Assembly: GCA_000827495.1 (NCBI GenBank)
Contig: KN817566.1
Location: forward strand, 1 to 64,000
Direction: 5' to 3'
Source of the DNA: Hypholoma sublateritium FD-334 SS-4
Lineage: Eukaryota; Basidiomycota; Agaricomycetes; Agaricales; Strophariaceae
Length of the DNA: 64,000 bases
Part shown: piece after piece, positions 34,297 through 45,890 of the stretch
Layout of the letters: each line of letters begins with the position of its first letter
How positions within the stretch are numbered: the first letter of the stretch is position 1
The notes under the pieces: model-generated
Seen by the model: only the letters and a program-made list of their open reading frames with translations
What the model was told of the DNA's origin: nothing
The model's database searches: none
Made by a program: the position numbers and the translations under genes

Positions 34297-37200
34297 ATGG
34301 CCGTCCAGCTGCTCTACCGCCCGCCGCCCGCCGCCACCGCCGCCGGCTCCAGCGCACAGACCACCCAACCACCCCCCGCCCCCACCGTGCGCCGCAGTGC
34401 CCGTCTCGTCCCCCACCACAACCCCCCGCAGCCCCTCGCCGCCGCCTCCTCCAAGCCGCCCATGAAACCAAAGGTCACCCGTGTCGCTGCTGCGTCCCGC
34501 AAGCGCCCCCGCGAGGCTGAGCCGCAGACCTCGCAGACCGAGTCCGAGTCCGAAAGCGACGGCGGGCGCCCTGCGCGGCCCTCCGCGGGGCCCGCGTCGC
34601 CTCTCTATGCTCGAGCTACGCAGCCCCAGCTGCCGTCGGCGCCGACAATCACACCTCGCTCGCTTCGCGCCCAGAAACGACAACGCCTCAGTGCCGGCGA
34701 CGACGACAAGCAACCCTGCCACATGCCCCCGGCGGCCGTGGCTGGGCCGTCGAGTGTCGTTGAAACGAAGAGCGCCGCTGCTGCGCCAATTTTGCCGCCT
34801 CTGGGCGGTGCCCTCGTGGCGCCGGTATCGGGCCCATCTGGCGTTGCCAGCAGCTCAAAAGCCACCCTGCGCGCAGCGAGCTCCCCCAAGACCCGCGCGG
34901 CCAAGCGCAAGGTGCTTGAAGCCGACCTCCCGAGCGCCGATAACCAACTCTGCGCGCCGCCCCTCAAGAAGCAGCGGACTCGTCTAGTGCCACCCGTCAA
35001 CACCGTACGTTCCTTTATCCCCGTCTATTGTTCTTTTTTCTGCTTTTTTCTGCCGTCTATTTTGATCTTTTTCTGTTATCGGGGCATGCTATCCCTTTTT
35101 TCGCAACAGCGCCCTTTGACCCTGAGCTGACGATTGCTTGCCTGCGCAGATGAAAACTGTCGCTCGGCAGCAACCCATCGCCAGCCGCAAGGGCAAAGAA
35201 CGCGCGGCCGAAATACCGGAGATCGCCGTCCCCGCCACAGCTCCCGCCGCCGTCTCCACCACCACCCGCGTGGGCTCTCTGCGCCCTCGACGAACTTCGG
35301 CGACCGCCCAGGTACCAGCAAAGCCCACCCTGAAGGCACTTGGGAAGCGCAAGGCGGAGGCCCAGCCTCGGGCACCTGCCGGGGGGCCCGATCCGCTGCC
35401 GTCGGCCACTGATAAGGGGGCGACGAAGCGACGCGGGCGGTCGTCCAAGGCCAAAGTCGAGCCGCCCACGCAGGCCTCTGACGTCGTCGTCGGCGTTGTT
35501 GTCGACGACGAGGTGACTCCGTCGTCCGGCTCCGCTGCGGAGGCAGCGCCCATTACCATGGATGAGTCAGCGCCCTCCACCAGTACCAGCACCGCCACCC
35601 TCCCTACCCCTGCATCCACATCTCCGCCCTCTGCATCTACATCAGCATTACCCCCTACCACAGCCACGACGCCATCGCCGCCCTCTTCGCCGCCGCCGGT
35701 CGCGTCTGCGCGCGCGCTTCCCACGCACCCCGCGCACCCCCATGCCATCACGCAGCCGCACATCCACTCCCCTTTGACGCCGCTCGCGCACACGACAACG
35801 ACGCCGCCCGGGTCGCCGCCTGCGTTGCACACCCGCGTCAGCCCGCCGCTCGATGCGGTGGACCTTGGGCCGCTTGAGGCGCTTGTGCTGCCGCCCCCGG
35901 TTGTTGGCGCTCAATCAGGATCTGCAGCTGCGACTGCGACTACGCCTACTTCCAGTCCTAAGCCTTCGCCAAAGGAGATAGGGAAGGACGAGCGGGAACG
36001 CAGCGCAAGCCGCAGCGCGCACGGCTCGCCCGTGCCCAGCCCGCCGCCCATCTTACCCGCCCTTTCAGGTCCCGCCGCGCTCCTGTTCGACAGCGCCCCG
36101 TCTACCAGTCCAAGCCCGATAGCCCTGCCTACCCTTCTGCCCACGCCCTCGTTCCTAGGCGCGTTTGGCGAGCAGGGACCGTTCGCGGAGAGCAGTGTTG
36201 GGCAGTCTGCGGAGAGCCAGCCAGCGCTCGGGATGCCTGCGCCGGTGGGTGCGCTCGGGATGCTCGGCGTCGAGATGGGGCTTAGCATGCCGCTCCCCTT
36301 CGGGCTTGGTATGGGCGAATCGCCTGCTGGCGAGCTCGGACTCGGGCTGCAGATGGGTATGGGCATGGACATCGCCGGCTCGGCGATGGTTGGCGGTGGT
36401 AGCGGTGTTAGCGAGAGCGAGCTCGGGTTCGGGTTCCCTGCGCAGGAGGGTTTCGGCGCTGCTTATGGCGCGGCTCCACCGCAGGAGGTGTATGGGATGG
36501 ACATGGCACCATCGCTTCCCCCGCAGCAACAGGGGCAGCAGCAGCAGGAACAGCACCCCGACGAGCAGATGCAGATGGACCAGCAGCAGCAAGGAATGGA
36601 GCAGGCGCGCGGCGGGTCGCCTACGCCAAGCCTGCGGCTGACGATGAAGCAGCAGCGCAAGCTAACTTATACGCCGCCGATCCGGCTCGAGGATGCGCCG
36701 ATGATCCAAAAGGATACGGGGCTATGGGCGACGGCGTGCAAGCTGCGCGTGTGGGAGATGTAAGTATTTTTTACCGTTTTTATTGGAGTGTGTACTGATA
36801 TGCAAATGCAGTTCGCGTCGCTACACGCCCGACATTCTGCGCAGTATCGTCGCGGAGCAGGCACACGATTACTTCACCGCCGTCGGCCGCTTTCCCATCG
36901 GGTACAAGCGCGCGCGGCGGCGCTCAGGGCTCGCGCGGGTATCTGCACCAACGCCAACGACGTCGCCGACCAGTGCGGATGGAGAGGACGAGTTCATGAC
37001 GGAGAAGACGTACGCGTTCGAGCTCGACGACGACGACAATGACGACGAGGAGGGCGGTGCCTCGCTCAGGGCAATGTACGGCGACGAGGACGAGGAGATG
37101 GACGAATACGACGAAGAGTGGGACGACGAAGACGAGGAGGACGAGACGGAGGAGGAGGACGATGTCGCGCCTCCCGTCGCGGTTGGGCCCAGTACCGCGG

Positions 37201-38315
37201 ATGCGCGCGCTCTGCCGTTGGCGGGCGACGAGGAGGATGCAGAAGGCGAGATGGAGGCGGACCTTGAGGCGTTCACGGATCCGTCGTTCAATGCCGAACT
37301 CTCCGTGCCAGCGGCGGGTGCCACACCTCCCCTACGCGGTGCGGCGCCGCTCCCACCACCTGCGCCGCCGCTGCCCCTGAAAGAGCAGACAAACTTCTAC
37401 GTCCCGATAGACTCGGCCGCGCCGCAGTACTGGGACACGCCACCGGCGCTTGCGCAGGGCGGCGCGTACGGTGATGGCGTGCAGGAAGGGCAGGCAGGCG
37501 GGCAGCAGCACGAACAGCAACACGAGGAGCACCAGCACCAGCAACACCAGCCTCCCGTCGAGATCCAGCTAACCCCCGCGCCGGCGCATGCGTACTACTT
37601 CCCGCCGCCGATCCTGCCCCTGCCGCCGCCGCGCCTCGACTCGATTCGCGTCGGGTATCTGCGCCAGGCGGAGCTCGGCGCGAAGCTGACGGGACGCGGA
37701 ACGCCTGCGGACCGCATGCGCGCGGCGCAGTGGGCGCGCGGGTACGCGGCGTGGTGTGCGGCACAGCAGGCAGCAGCGAAGGCGGCGCCGAGGAATGAAA
37801 GGGCGGAGAGCGCCGAGTCAAGGAGTAGGAGCCGGAGTCCGCCGCGCGACGCGGGCGACCGAGAAGACGACGTCCCAATGCGTCTTACGCTCGATGGAGG
37901 CGAGACGGAGCAGGCACAGGACGCGCGCGGAGGCGACAGCGTGCAGTGGGAGACGTTCCTCCGGATGCCGTTCGACGAGCCCGCGAGCTCTGGCGCCGAC
38001 CCCGCGCAGGATGAACAACGCCACCAGCAGCAGCACCACGAGATCGTGTCCACTGCTGTACCCAGCGGTTCCCGTGCGTACAGCACGCCGCGCGAGCCTG
38101 GCGCAGCGGACGGCGCGGGCGACGCCAGTGCCGGTGTGGGCAGCGAGGGCCTGTACCAGATGGGCATGTTCGGCTACGCAGCGATGCTGGGGCCGCATCC
38201 ATGGCTTGACCCGTCGGCCGTGGTCCCCGCGGCGCAGGGTGTGATTGTGGGCGAGCAGGAGGGGCACGGCGGTGCGGCGGCGGGGACGAGCACGTTGAGC
38301 TTTGCACTTGGGTGA
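34297..38315 (+). CDS. Large, mostly disordered protein (1273 aa), function unknown
   Basis: Three exons, 34297-35004, 35150-36759 and 36812-38315, phases closing. I do not recognise it. Nearly all is low complexity: N-terminal P/A/S-rich with basic KKQR and RKGKER patches (possible nuclear signals), a central P/S/T-rich region, a G/M-rich stretch (about 36.2-36.4 kb), a Q-rich tract (about 36.53-36.60 kb), and a strong D/E-rich run (about 37.03-37.16 kb). The only fold-like part spans the second intron: LTYTPPIRLEDAPMIQKDTGLWATACKLRVWEI|SRRYTPDILRSIVAEQAHDYF. The mix of acidic, Q-rich and basic patches suggests a nuclear, transcription-related protein; that is inference. Many overlapping frames on the other strand are due to GC-rich codons and are not genes. 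Confidence 0.72.
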
Positions 38316-39753
38316 GCAGTTGGGACCGGTAAGTCGGGCTGGGCGGCGCGGGTAAGTTAGGCGGGCGAGTAGGCGGGCAGGTAGCGGCCGGCCAAGGGTG
38401 CCGGCGCGCGCAGCAGCGACGAACGCCCCCATCATCCACCCGTCCACCCCATGCATCCCGAAGGCGCATTGGATTCGATGGCGGCGCGTCGCTGTGCCTG
38501 CTTTGCTTTGCTTGTGTGCTTTTTCTGCGCCTGTTGTTGCCCAGCCTGGCCCTGGTCCTGGCCCTTGCTCCGGTGCTGGCTTGACGATGTGAGTCCTTTG
38601 CTGCTTCGCTGGTTGTGTCTTTACTGCCTCGTTGCCTCTCAACCCGGCCCGCGGTGCGTATGCTGCTTCGCCCTCTCGCCAGCCCGTTTTAGGGCCACTC
38701 GTGGCGCGTTCTAATCCCCCATAGCTGCCTCCTCTCGGTCCTATCACTCCTCTCTGCACCCGTCGACGTGCGCGATCCATTCCTCGTCCTCATCCTCGTC
38801 GCTGTCTCTCGCGCCCGTCGATATACCACCAGCGCATATATCCGGATGCCCTGCTCCCTGCTGCTGCGACATACCAGCCACACACGCAGCATACTATTCA
38901 CCTGCGTAACACGCAAAACAAGCGCAATCGTTGACCGCATATATCCACGGCCGATTCCCCATTCCCTTTCCTTCACACCCCATCCATACCACAGCTACTC
39001 CGCCCCACATCACATCCCATCTCATCACACCACCCCACACCCCCGCTACCCCAATGCTACTCGCTTTCTGCTCTGTACTTACTATCCCCGGATCTGCTTC
39101 CCTTTTTCTTTTTCTCTTTTTTTCACTCTGCTCTGTTTCTTTATTTTTTTTCGGCGTGTACGCGCGGTCGGTCCTCTCTCGTCCATAATCTGGCTTTCTC
39201 GTATCGCTTTCGCGCAGCGCACGCATTGTGCGCGCATGCTTGCTTGCTACTACTTACCGCACCCTATCCCCCGCGCCGGGGCTGCCACCGGCGCGGGCTG
39301 TAATATCATACTCACTCATCTCTATCCGTGTCTGTGTCTGTGTTTGTCTCTATCTCTACCTCTGTTTCTCTTATATCTGTCTGTGTCTGTGTCTGTGTCT
39401 GTCTGTGCGTCTATCTGTCTGTGTCATTGTTTGTGTTTTGTGCAATATATATATTTGGAGCTCCATATAATGTGGGGCGCGATTTAGTTTGTGTGTGGAT
39501 TGAGAAGGCAGTTTGTGAGTTGAGATTTCTGTGCTTGGTTTGTGCTTTCTGTGCTTGGTTTGTGCTATTTCCGCGAATATTTGTGCCCTACAACAAAATT
39601 GATGTCGGACTATTTGAAGGAAAAGCCACCCAACTTCTGAGGGCGCCGGTAGATTTGCATCCAGTCTCCTATTGATATACAGAAGGACGGGTATCTTGTT
39701 TACATAGGTAGAATTACAATGTACAATGTCAACTGCTATGTTTCGTGGCTAGG
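38316..39753. other. Intergenic with C/T-rich tract and TGTCTG microsatellite
   Basis: Strongly pyrimidine-rich plus strand. A (TGTCTG)-like microsatellite occupies about 39325-39430. Frames here follow the low complexity and are not supported as genes. Confidence 0.55.
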
Positions 39754-40435
39754 TCAAAGTAAAACCCAATCCGGGGGTTGCCTTTGTACGTCTGACGCGC
39801 GTGTCGGGGGAACTGGTCTGCGGTCTGTTTCTAGAATTTTTTGCGAGGCGCTAGCATCGCCAGCGTAATATTCTCTGGCCAATATACCCATCCACAATAC
39901 GTCAACCCACTTGCCCTCTTTCCATATGGCCTCGCGCTGTCGCCCCTCATGCTTGAACCCACTGCCACGTTCGTTCAGACATCAGGAGATACCATATATT
40001 CCGTACACGAGGAACGTACACATGCTCATACAAAGCAACCGCCCCTGGGTTCGACGAGAACACCTGCAGCGTCAGCCGGCGCAGCCCCAGCACCTTGAAC
40101 GCGTACGCGATGAGCCACTGCATGATCTCCGTCCCGTACCCCTTCCCCCACCAGTCCTTTGCGATCGTGATGCCGAGCGTGCCGTCGCCGTTCTGCGGCG
40201 CGCTGACGGACACATTCGCGAAGCCCAGCGGGGCGCCGGTCGCCTTGCACTCGGCGACGACGAACACGGGGATGCGGGTCAGCGCGGCGACGATCTCGAG
40301 CGCGCGCGCGGCGCTCGGCGCGATGTACGTCGAGGAGATGTTGAGGAGGACGTCGTAGTCGTTGAAGAGCGCGAGGAAGAAGGGCTCGTCGGACGGGCGG
40401 TACTCGCGCAGGCGCAGGCGGGCGGTCTCGAACAT
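39754..40435 (-). CDS. GNAT-family N-acetyltransferase (copy 3)
   Basis: Two exons, 40435-40020 and 39961-39754, 207 residues. ATG at 40435 gives MFETARLRLREYR. The acetyl-CoA loop WWGKGYGTEIM is intact, and the intron again splits LYEHV|GFKHEGRQREAIW. The frame then runs VDVLWMGILAREYYAG to DWVLL. The first exon is exactly as long as in copy 2 (416 nt) and the intron is in the same place, so these are true paralogs. Its first exon is much richer in G and C than copies 1 and 2, suggesting a long separate history. Substrate unknown. Confidence 0.87.
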
Positions 40436-41827
40436 GGGGGGGAGTAGCTGCGGGGAGGATGGGCGTGGGCGCGGGCGCGCGGGGTGTGGTTACTTATATG
40501 CGGCTGCGCTTCGGCATTCGTGATGGACTGCACGCACGAGATCATAAGTGGTGTCAACGTGGCGGGTGGTGGGGGCTTTACACCGGCTGTGCATATGGCG
40601 ATTTGACTAGAATCAAGCTTAGCGAGCAGTTCATGCGACGAGAGATTTTGGCTTTGCCAGTGGGCGCGAATCGATGCGCGAGAGGAAAAGAGTGCGTTCA
40701 AGTGGAGAAGCGCCCCGCAGCTCGTCGCCGATCGGGGGCAGGGAACCTCACCGACGGGCGCCAATTTGGGGAGAGTTATAAATAGGTATATTCGAGTAAC
40801 CCAGCCTCGTAAAATTAGAAAGACAAAATTGGCCGCTTTTCCACATCAATTGTTGGTGCTCATCCCAGCCCTCTCTATGGGCTGAACATCGGAGTGGTGT
40901 TGGGGAGCGTCCATCGTTACATATTAATGGAGTGAAACCAGCCACCTCAGCTGGTGGAGGGATGCCGGAGTTTGCAATCCTGTCGGCATACTGTCCGTAT
41001 ATCAGAGCCGACTTGAATAAGCAGGTATCAACTGAAAATTCACATTCTGAAGGGCAGGAATCGGCGCCTCATACTTATATGCACGGTACCTTATCTGCTG
41101 TACGGTCCAGAATATCATTGGCTGAAATATGATCAATAATCAGTACAGAACTTCCCTGAACGAACGTAGTGAACAAACCAAGGGGTGTATCTTCGGAAAT
41201 ACTAGCGTTAATGAAAGAAATGGTCAGAATTTCCGTCTTGATAATTTTTCTTGATAATTTTTCGGATTGGTATGTGCAGCTCAGCCCGAACGCAACCACA
41301 ACTGCAACGACGCCGCCGCAGATTGGAAGGCATGATCTATAAATATCCTTCCGACCAAGGTGCAATTTAAAAATAGGACGAGAAGCCGCGGGAGCATTCC
41401 ATTCCGTATCCTTGCTCCTAGCACTCTTCAGTACGGCGAACACGAGGCGCTGTAAAGAGGGGATCGAGAGCAGTGAACAAAAGCGGCCCGCAGGTGTAAT
41501 TGGACTCTGCAACCGCAGATAGGAAGATTTCCGATTTAGTAAATTATTCGATCCAGGCGAGTGCGCGTGTGTGGCTTAGCGTGAGGTGGTACTTTGTTAG
41601 GTTCGGAGGAGAACAATGTAATTTTTGATTACTGCTAGTAAGGAAAATACTGTGAACGGTGGGCGGTAGGTACTTAACTACTCTGGCCGGGCCCCGGCTT
41701 GGATATGTCCTGGACTTAAAACCGCGTGTGAATGTTGCTCGTACTTTGAATCTCCGACCGAGGTGAGGACCTCGCTGAACGTTGAACATAACCCTCGCCT
41801 GCCGGGAACTCTTTGTTACTTTCAGAA
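40436..41827. other. Intergenic; no supported gene
   Basis: A minus-strand frame at 41075-41512 has one hydrophobic stretch (CGGVVAVVVAFGLSC) but no ATG at its start, and part of it resembles decayed sequence at 26.77-26.88 kb. A block ending at about 41830 is shared with 44.68-44.99 kb: the promoter of the two broken POP4 copies. Confidence 0.45.
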
Positions 41828-42954
41828 ATGAACCCCGCAAGAAGCACAGCCGAAAAGGCGCTTGATCTGTACGCTCCGCTTCCCTTCCGAAAGGTACTTA
41901 CTCCCGAATAGATTCGAGAGCTTAACCTGACGCCTGCTAGGACGAGCGCATCCAGTTCAGCAGCGCTGCACCCTTCACACCAACCTACGTCGCTGCGAAC
42001 CTCTCGCTAGCTTCAGACCCAATGGGAATGTACAATACGCGTGTAAAGGGTCGCCAGATCCTGCTCGAGAACCCGTGCGCGACAGTCGCCTCAAAAAGGA
42101 GCGCGATGCGAAAATCGCGGTGCGAAAGAGGGACCAAGAACGCAAGAAGCTCGATGTTATCGGGAAGAAGGAGGCTCGCGAGCGGGGTGTGTGGAAGTTT
42201 GACGAGAAACAGGCCAGGTGCGTCTTTAATCTGTCGTGTTTCTGTGTGCGCCGGTTGACATCGATATGGCGATTAGATTCGACCTTTTCGTCCCGCTGCA
42301 TGCGTTATGGATGGACTACATGTCGGAGCTGCTTGGGCTTCCCCCAAAGCCTGCCACAGAGCCATCATCGGAGGCCGCAGCGAAGGCCATGCCCCATACG
42401 TCGGGTATGCACCCCAAGCTGCTGAAAGCTGATTTTCATGGATCGATCATGACAGGTAGGTCACCACTAGTTATACCCGTATAAACTCTTACAACTTGTC
42501 GTATCACAGTATCGCAGAGCAAGAATCCATGCATAGTAGGGCTCTCCGGTATCGTCATACACGAAACCGAGAACGCCTTCAAAGTCATCACGCGAGAGAA
42601 CAAGGTTAAATGTAAGTCGTCCCACCACCGGCCATTGCATTGAAGCGGTTTCTCAACGTCATTCCAGTACTTCCTAAGCTGAATCAAGTATTCAAGTTCG
42701 CATTGCCGCTCTATGCAACGCTCCCTTCCTCACATAACGTGAACACACCCTTTGTCGTCGAAACACTGTCTGCCCCGACAGTCGTTGCTCCCAGCGCTGC
42801 CAACACGAGTGAGGCGGCCCCGCTGCCTCTACCAACGAGAACCGTGCTCGACCAGCCACACATCGAGTTCGAGCTGTACGGGAATCAGTTCAGGTTCAGG
42901 TCGGCAGACCGTGCAGGGCGCAAATTCAAACACAAGGAAACTATCGAACTGTGA
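41828..42954 (+). pseudogene. POP4/Rpp29 copy 2 with a one-base frameshift
   Basis: Inverted duplicate of the POP4 gene at 20.65-21.79 kb. All five exons and all splice sites are conserved: 41828-41893, 41941-42217, 42277-42455, 42510-42611 and 42668-42954. Exons 1, 3, 4 and 5 have exactly the same lengths as the intact copy, but exon 2 is 277 instead of 278 nt. One C is missing in the run after the LLEN codons (about 42071-42074, 'aaccc' against 'aacccc'), which throws the frame before RDSRLKKERDAKIAV. Everything after that is in the wrong frame. Decay is otherwise mild, so the break is recent, or it is an assembly error. Its upstream region differs from that of the intact gene. Confidence 0.82.
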
Positions 42955-43380
42955 TCAAACAGCGCTTCTTTAGTCGGTCTGACTACGGTGAGACCCCGAC
43001 TACCGCGGGTCTACTCGAGATCTCAGTGGGTCGAAACACTGCACGCTTAAGGGGGGCAGATAGCGAGCGGGTCATTCTGCGATGCGCCCTCTGTATTCGT
43101 AGCGTTCTCGCTCGTTCCCCGAGGCCCTTTCACCGGTTTTCCTGTCGTCCATCGCAGTGGCAATCGCCGCTGTTGGTCCAGGCTCTTGATATTGCAAGAA
43201 ATCGGAACGCCACTTCGCCGTAATCTCGTGCTGAGGTACGTCTATGTGGTGTGCTTGTCGATACATAAGATGGCCGTCTGCTTCTGCGCTTCCTGGAATT
43301 TTTCTCAAGGCAAGGGCATTGCTCGGGCCTTGCCAGCAAAAAAATTTAAACTTTCCAGCTATATATCCATCTAGTAATAT
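42955..43380. other. Intergenic between broken POP4 copy 2 and broken GNAT copy
   Basis: Tail-to-tail spacer, the counterpart of 20.06-20.65 kb. I saw no gene. Confidence 0.45.
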
Positions 43381-43690
43381 ATTAGCCCAGTTCCCTTCTT
43401 TCCGTGCCAGTCCTTTGCGACGGCAATGATACGTGTGTCATATTGGCATTCTGCGGCGGCCTGATGGAGGCGTTTGAAACTCCAATGGGGCAGCGGTTTC
43501 CTTGGATTCTGCTACCAGTGAATACAAACATGTCGGGGATCTTGCACAGTACATTGGCCGACTTGAGGGTTGCGTTCGCTACTCGGTACCACATATGGTG
43601 GTGTGAGATGGAAGAGGACGATATACTTAGTCATTGAAGAATTGCTCGTCGTATCGGCGGTATTCACGGAGAAGCTGGGCCCAAATATCT
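43381..43690 (-). pseudogene. Decayed GNAT acetyltransferase copy
   Basis: Read on the minus strand in shifting frames: LLREYRRYDEQFFND then a stop, CLYSLVAESKETAAPLEF, and GVSNASIRPPQNAN followed by IAVAKDWHGKKGTG. These align in order with LLLREYR...FFIELFND, FVVAESKETGALLGF, ANVSVSAPQNGDG and IAKDWWGKGYGTE of the intact copies. It has several frameshifts and lacks the second exon. It lies tail to tail with broken POP4 copy 2, the same arrangement as intact GNAT copy 2 and POP4 at 19.4-21.8 kb. Confidence 0.72.
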
Positions 43691-43699
43691 GTATTTGAA

Positions 43700-44985
43700 G
43701 GATCGTAAGACAGAGCAGTGCTGAGAGTAGTTTAGTCGTGCCGTAGCAGCTGTACTATTGTAGTAGATTACACACTTCATGGCGTCAGGTTGTCGATTAA
43801 ACTCTGGCCATGCTACTCAAATAGAAATCTGATAAGATCGAGCCAGTATGACGATTATACAAAACATACGAGTAAGTCAGGGTAGAAAGCTGTAGAGAGG
43901 CGCTTCAGACCGCTGTACCTTCGCGGGTGCTAATTTGGTGGATTTATGAGTAGATACAAGTGTCAGGATCTCCAAGACAATTAGCAGCCGTGTGAGATTC
44001 GAATATATGATGCCATGTGGAACTGCCATTTGACTGTCATCCCAGATGCACTAATCTGGCACACCTGGGACACAGACGCCTATTTTTGGCACACCTGGGA
44101 AATGGGCGCTTATTATCGTCGCATTTGGAAATTGGGCGCCTAGCAAGTGCCTGGGCAGAATAATGGTGCTGGTGTTGCAAAAATTGTAGCTTCTTGAAGA
44201 TGATATATAATACAGTATCATATTTTGTGTCAAATGCAGAAGCTTGGAGTCTTGAACTGTGAAGCCGAGGCAGGGATTGTTGATTGAAAGCAATTTCGTA
44301 CATCCCGGCGACCCCAAAAATATCTTAATGCAAAGAAGTGTGCCTTCAAACGTAGGCTGTTGATTTACTCCGAATAGAACTATGCACTTGAGCTGGTTTG
44401 GGCGTTCGAATGATCCTCAAATTTTCATGGGCGCTGTGCGGCTTGGGCCGTATGGATAGTTTATATGGTCCTGCACCCGGTGGATCATATCCTGTCGGGG
44501 ATAAGTACCTTTAAACTGGTATTGAATGTTCTTTCTTTCGCTTAGATTACACAATGTTTTCGTTAACACATACGCAGCCTCAATTATGATGATGTGCTAC
44601 TCAAAATGTCTTCATATCATCTTGAGAGTATTATCTTTGTGCATTTTTTTTGCTACTGATTTTATTTTTGGTCTGGGTGAGCTGGACTATCTATACCTGG
44701 GCCAATTTTTAATCTGACGGTTGAGTAGCGGTGAAATCCTTTCAAATTGATAAGTACCGCCAACAGCGATGCTTGAATTCGAATAGCTGCGTGTGAATGT
44801 GGCACGTATTTTGAATCTCCGACTCGTTATCGACTCGTTTGCTGCAAACAATGAACTGCTCCGTAAAGCGCTCGAGTCGTGCGCAATACTGCCGTCAGTG
44901 AGGTAATTACAACCGCATTCCGTTGAGAGCTTGACCTGACGCTCGCATATCTTGAGCATATCTAGAATGATGATCTAGCTCAGCG
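43700..44985. other. Intergenic; short imperfect repeats
   Basis: Around 44055-44105 the unit 'ggcacacctggga' occurs twice with variants. The last 200 bp (from about 44.79 kb) resemble the promoter of broken POP4 copy 2 (cgtgtgaatgt, ttgaatctccgac). No gene supported. Confidence 0.5.
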
Positions 44986-45890
44986 GCGCTGCGCCCTTCA
45001 CGCCGACATATGTCGTCACGAACCTCGCGCTGGCCCCCGAACTTGCCCGAACCCGAGTACGCGTGTAATACGCGCGTGAAGGTCCCTTGTCCGAGAATTC
45101 CGTGGGGGGACAGCCGTCCTCAAAGGAGTGCGACGCGAAAATCGGGGTGGAGAAGAGGGACCAGGTGCAAAGAAAGCTCGGTGTTATCGGTGCGAAGGAG
45201 GCGCGTGAGCGGGCTGTGTAGAAGTCAGACGAAAACAGGCGAGGTGTGCTATTCTTCCGTCATGTTTCTGCACGCATCGTTTGAATCTTGACATCGATAT
45301 GGCTTCTAGATTCGACATTTTCGTCCTGCAGCATGCGTTTGTGGTAGATGGACTACATATTGGAGCTACTTGGACTTCCCTGAAGGCCTGCCACCTCGCC
45401 GTCATTGGAGGCCGCAGCAAAAGCGGTTCTCCGTACGTCATCTCAAACAGTTTACCATCGGTCAACCATGACAGGTAGCTCACTGTTTATTATATCCTAC
45501 AAGACTCTTACCATCTCTCGCATCATAGTATGCAGAGCAAGGATCCCTGAATAGTGGCTCTCCGGGATCATGATGCATGAACGCGTCAGTCGTAACGAGA
45601 AAGCAGATTTACATCAGGTAAGTTGTTTTAACGTCATTTGAGTGCTTCCTAAGCGAAATCAAGATTCAAGTTTGTTGTGCCGCTCTATTCAACGCTGCCT
45701 CTCGCAACGTGAACGCACAGTTTTCCGCTAAAGCATTTTCCTAGCCAGCTGCTTCACTCGTAGTGGAGCTAGGGGGAATGACCCTGCTTCCCCTACTGAT
45801 GAGCACTGGTTGACCAGCCGCACATCGGGTTCGCATCGTACGAATATGAGTTCAGGTTCAACCCTTCTGATGGTATAGTCACGAGGACCG
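44986..45890 (+). pseudogene. POP4/Rpp29 copy 3, heavily decayed
   Basis: Pieces of POP4 in order: SAAPFTPTYV at about 44.99 kb, then DSRPQRSATRK-like and RRRRVSGLCRSQTK remnants of the basic segment in shifted frames, ASRFDIFVLQHAF (equivalent of FDLFVPLHTLW) near 45.30 kb, and remnants of the last exon near 45.65-45.87 kb. Many indels and stops. Its upstream sequence resembles that of copy 2, so copies 2 and 3 probably come from each other rather than separately from the intact gene. Confidence 0.75.

Noticed and set aside
34042..38780. Long open frames on the minus strand opposite the 34.3-38.3 kb gene
   Set aside because: They are mirrors of GC-rich codons; composition is biased and no splice structure or domain supports them.
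39325..39430. Regularly spaced TGTCTG units as a CRISPR-like array
   Set aside because: It is a simple microsatellite without spacers, in a eukaryotic genome.
41075..41512. Minus-strand frame with one hydrophobic stretch
   Set aside because: It begins with a non-ATG codon, has no family resemblance, and part of it matches decayed sequence elsewhere in the window.
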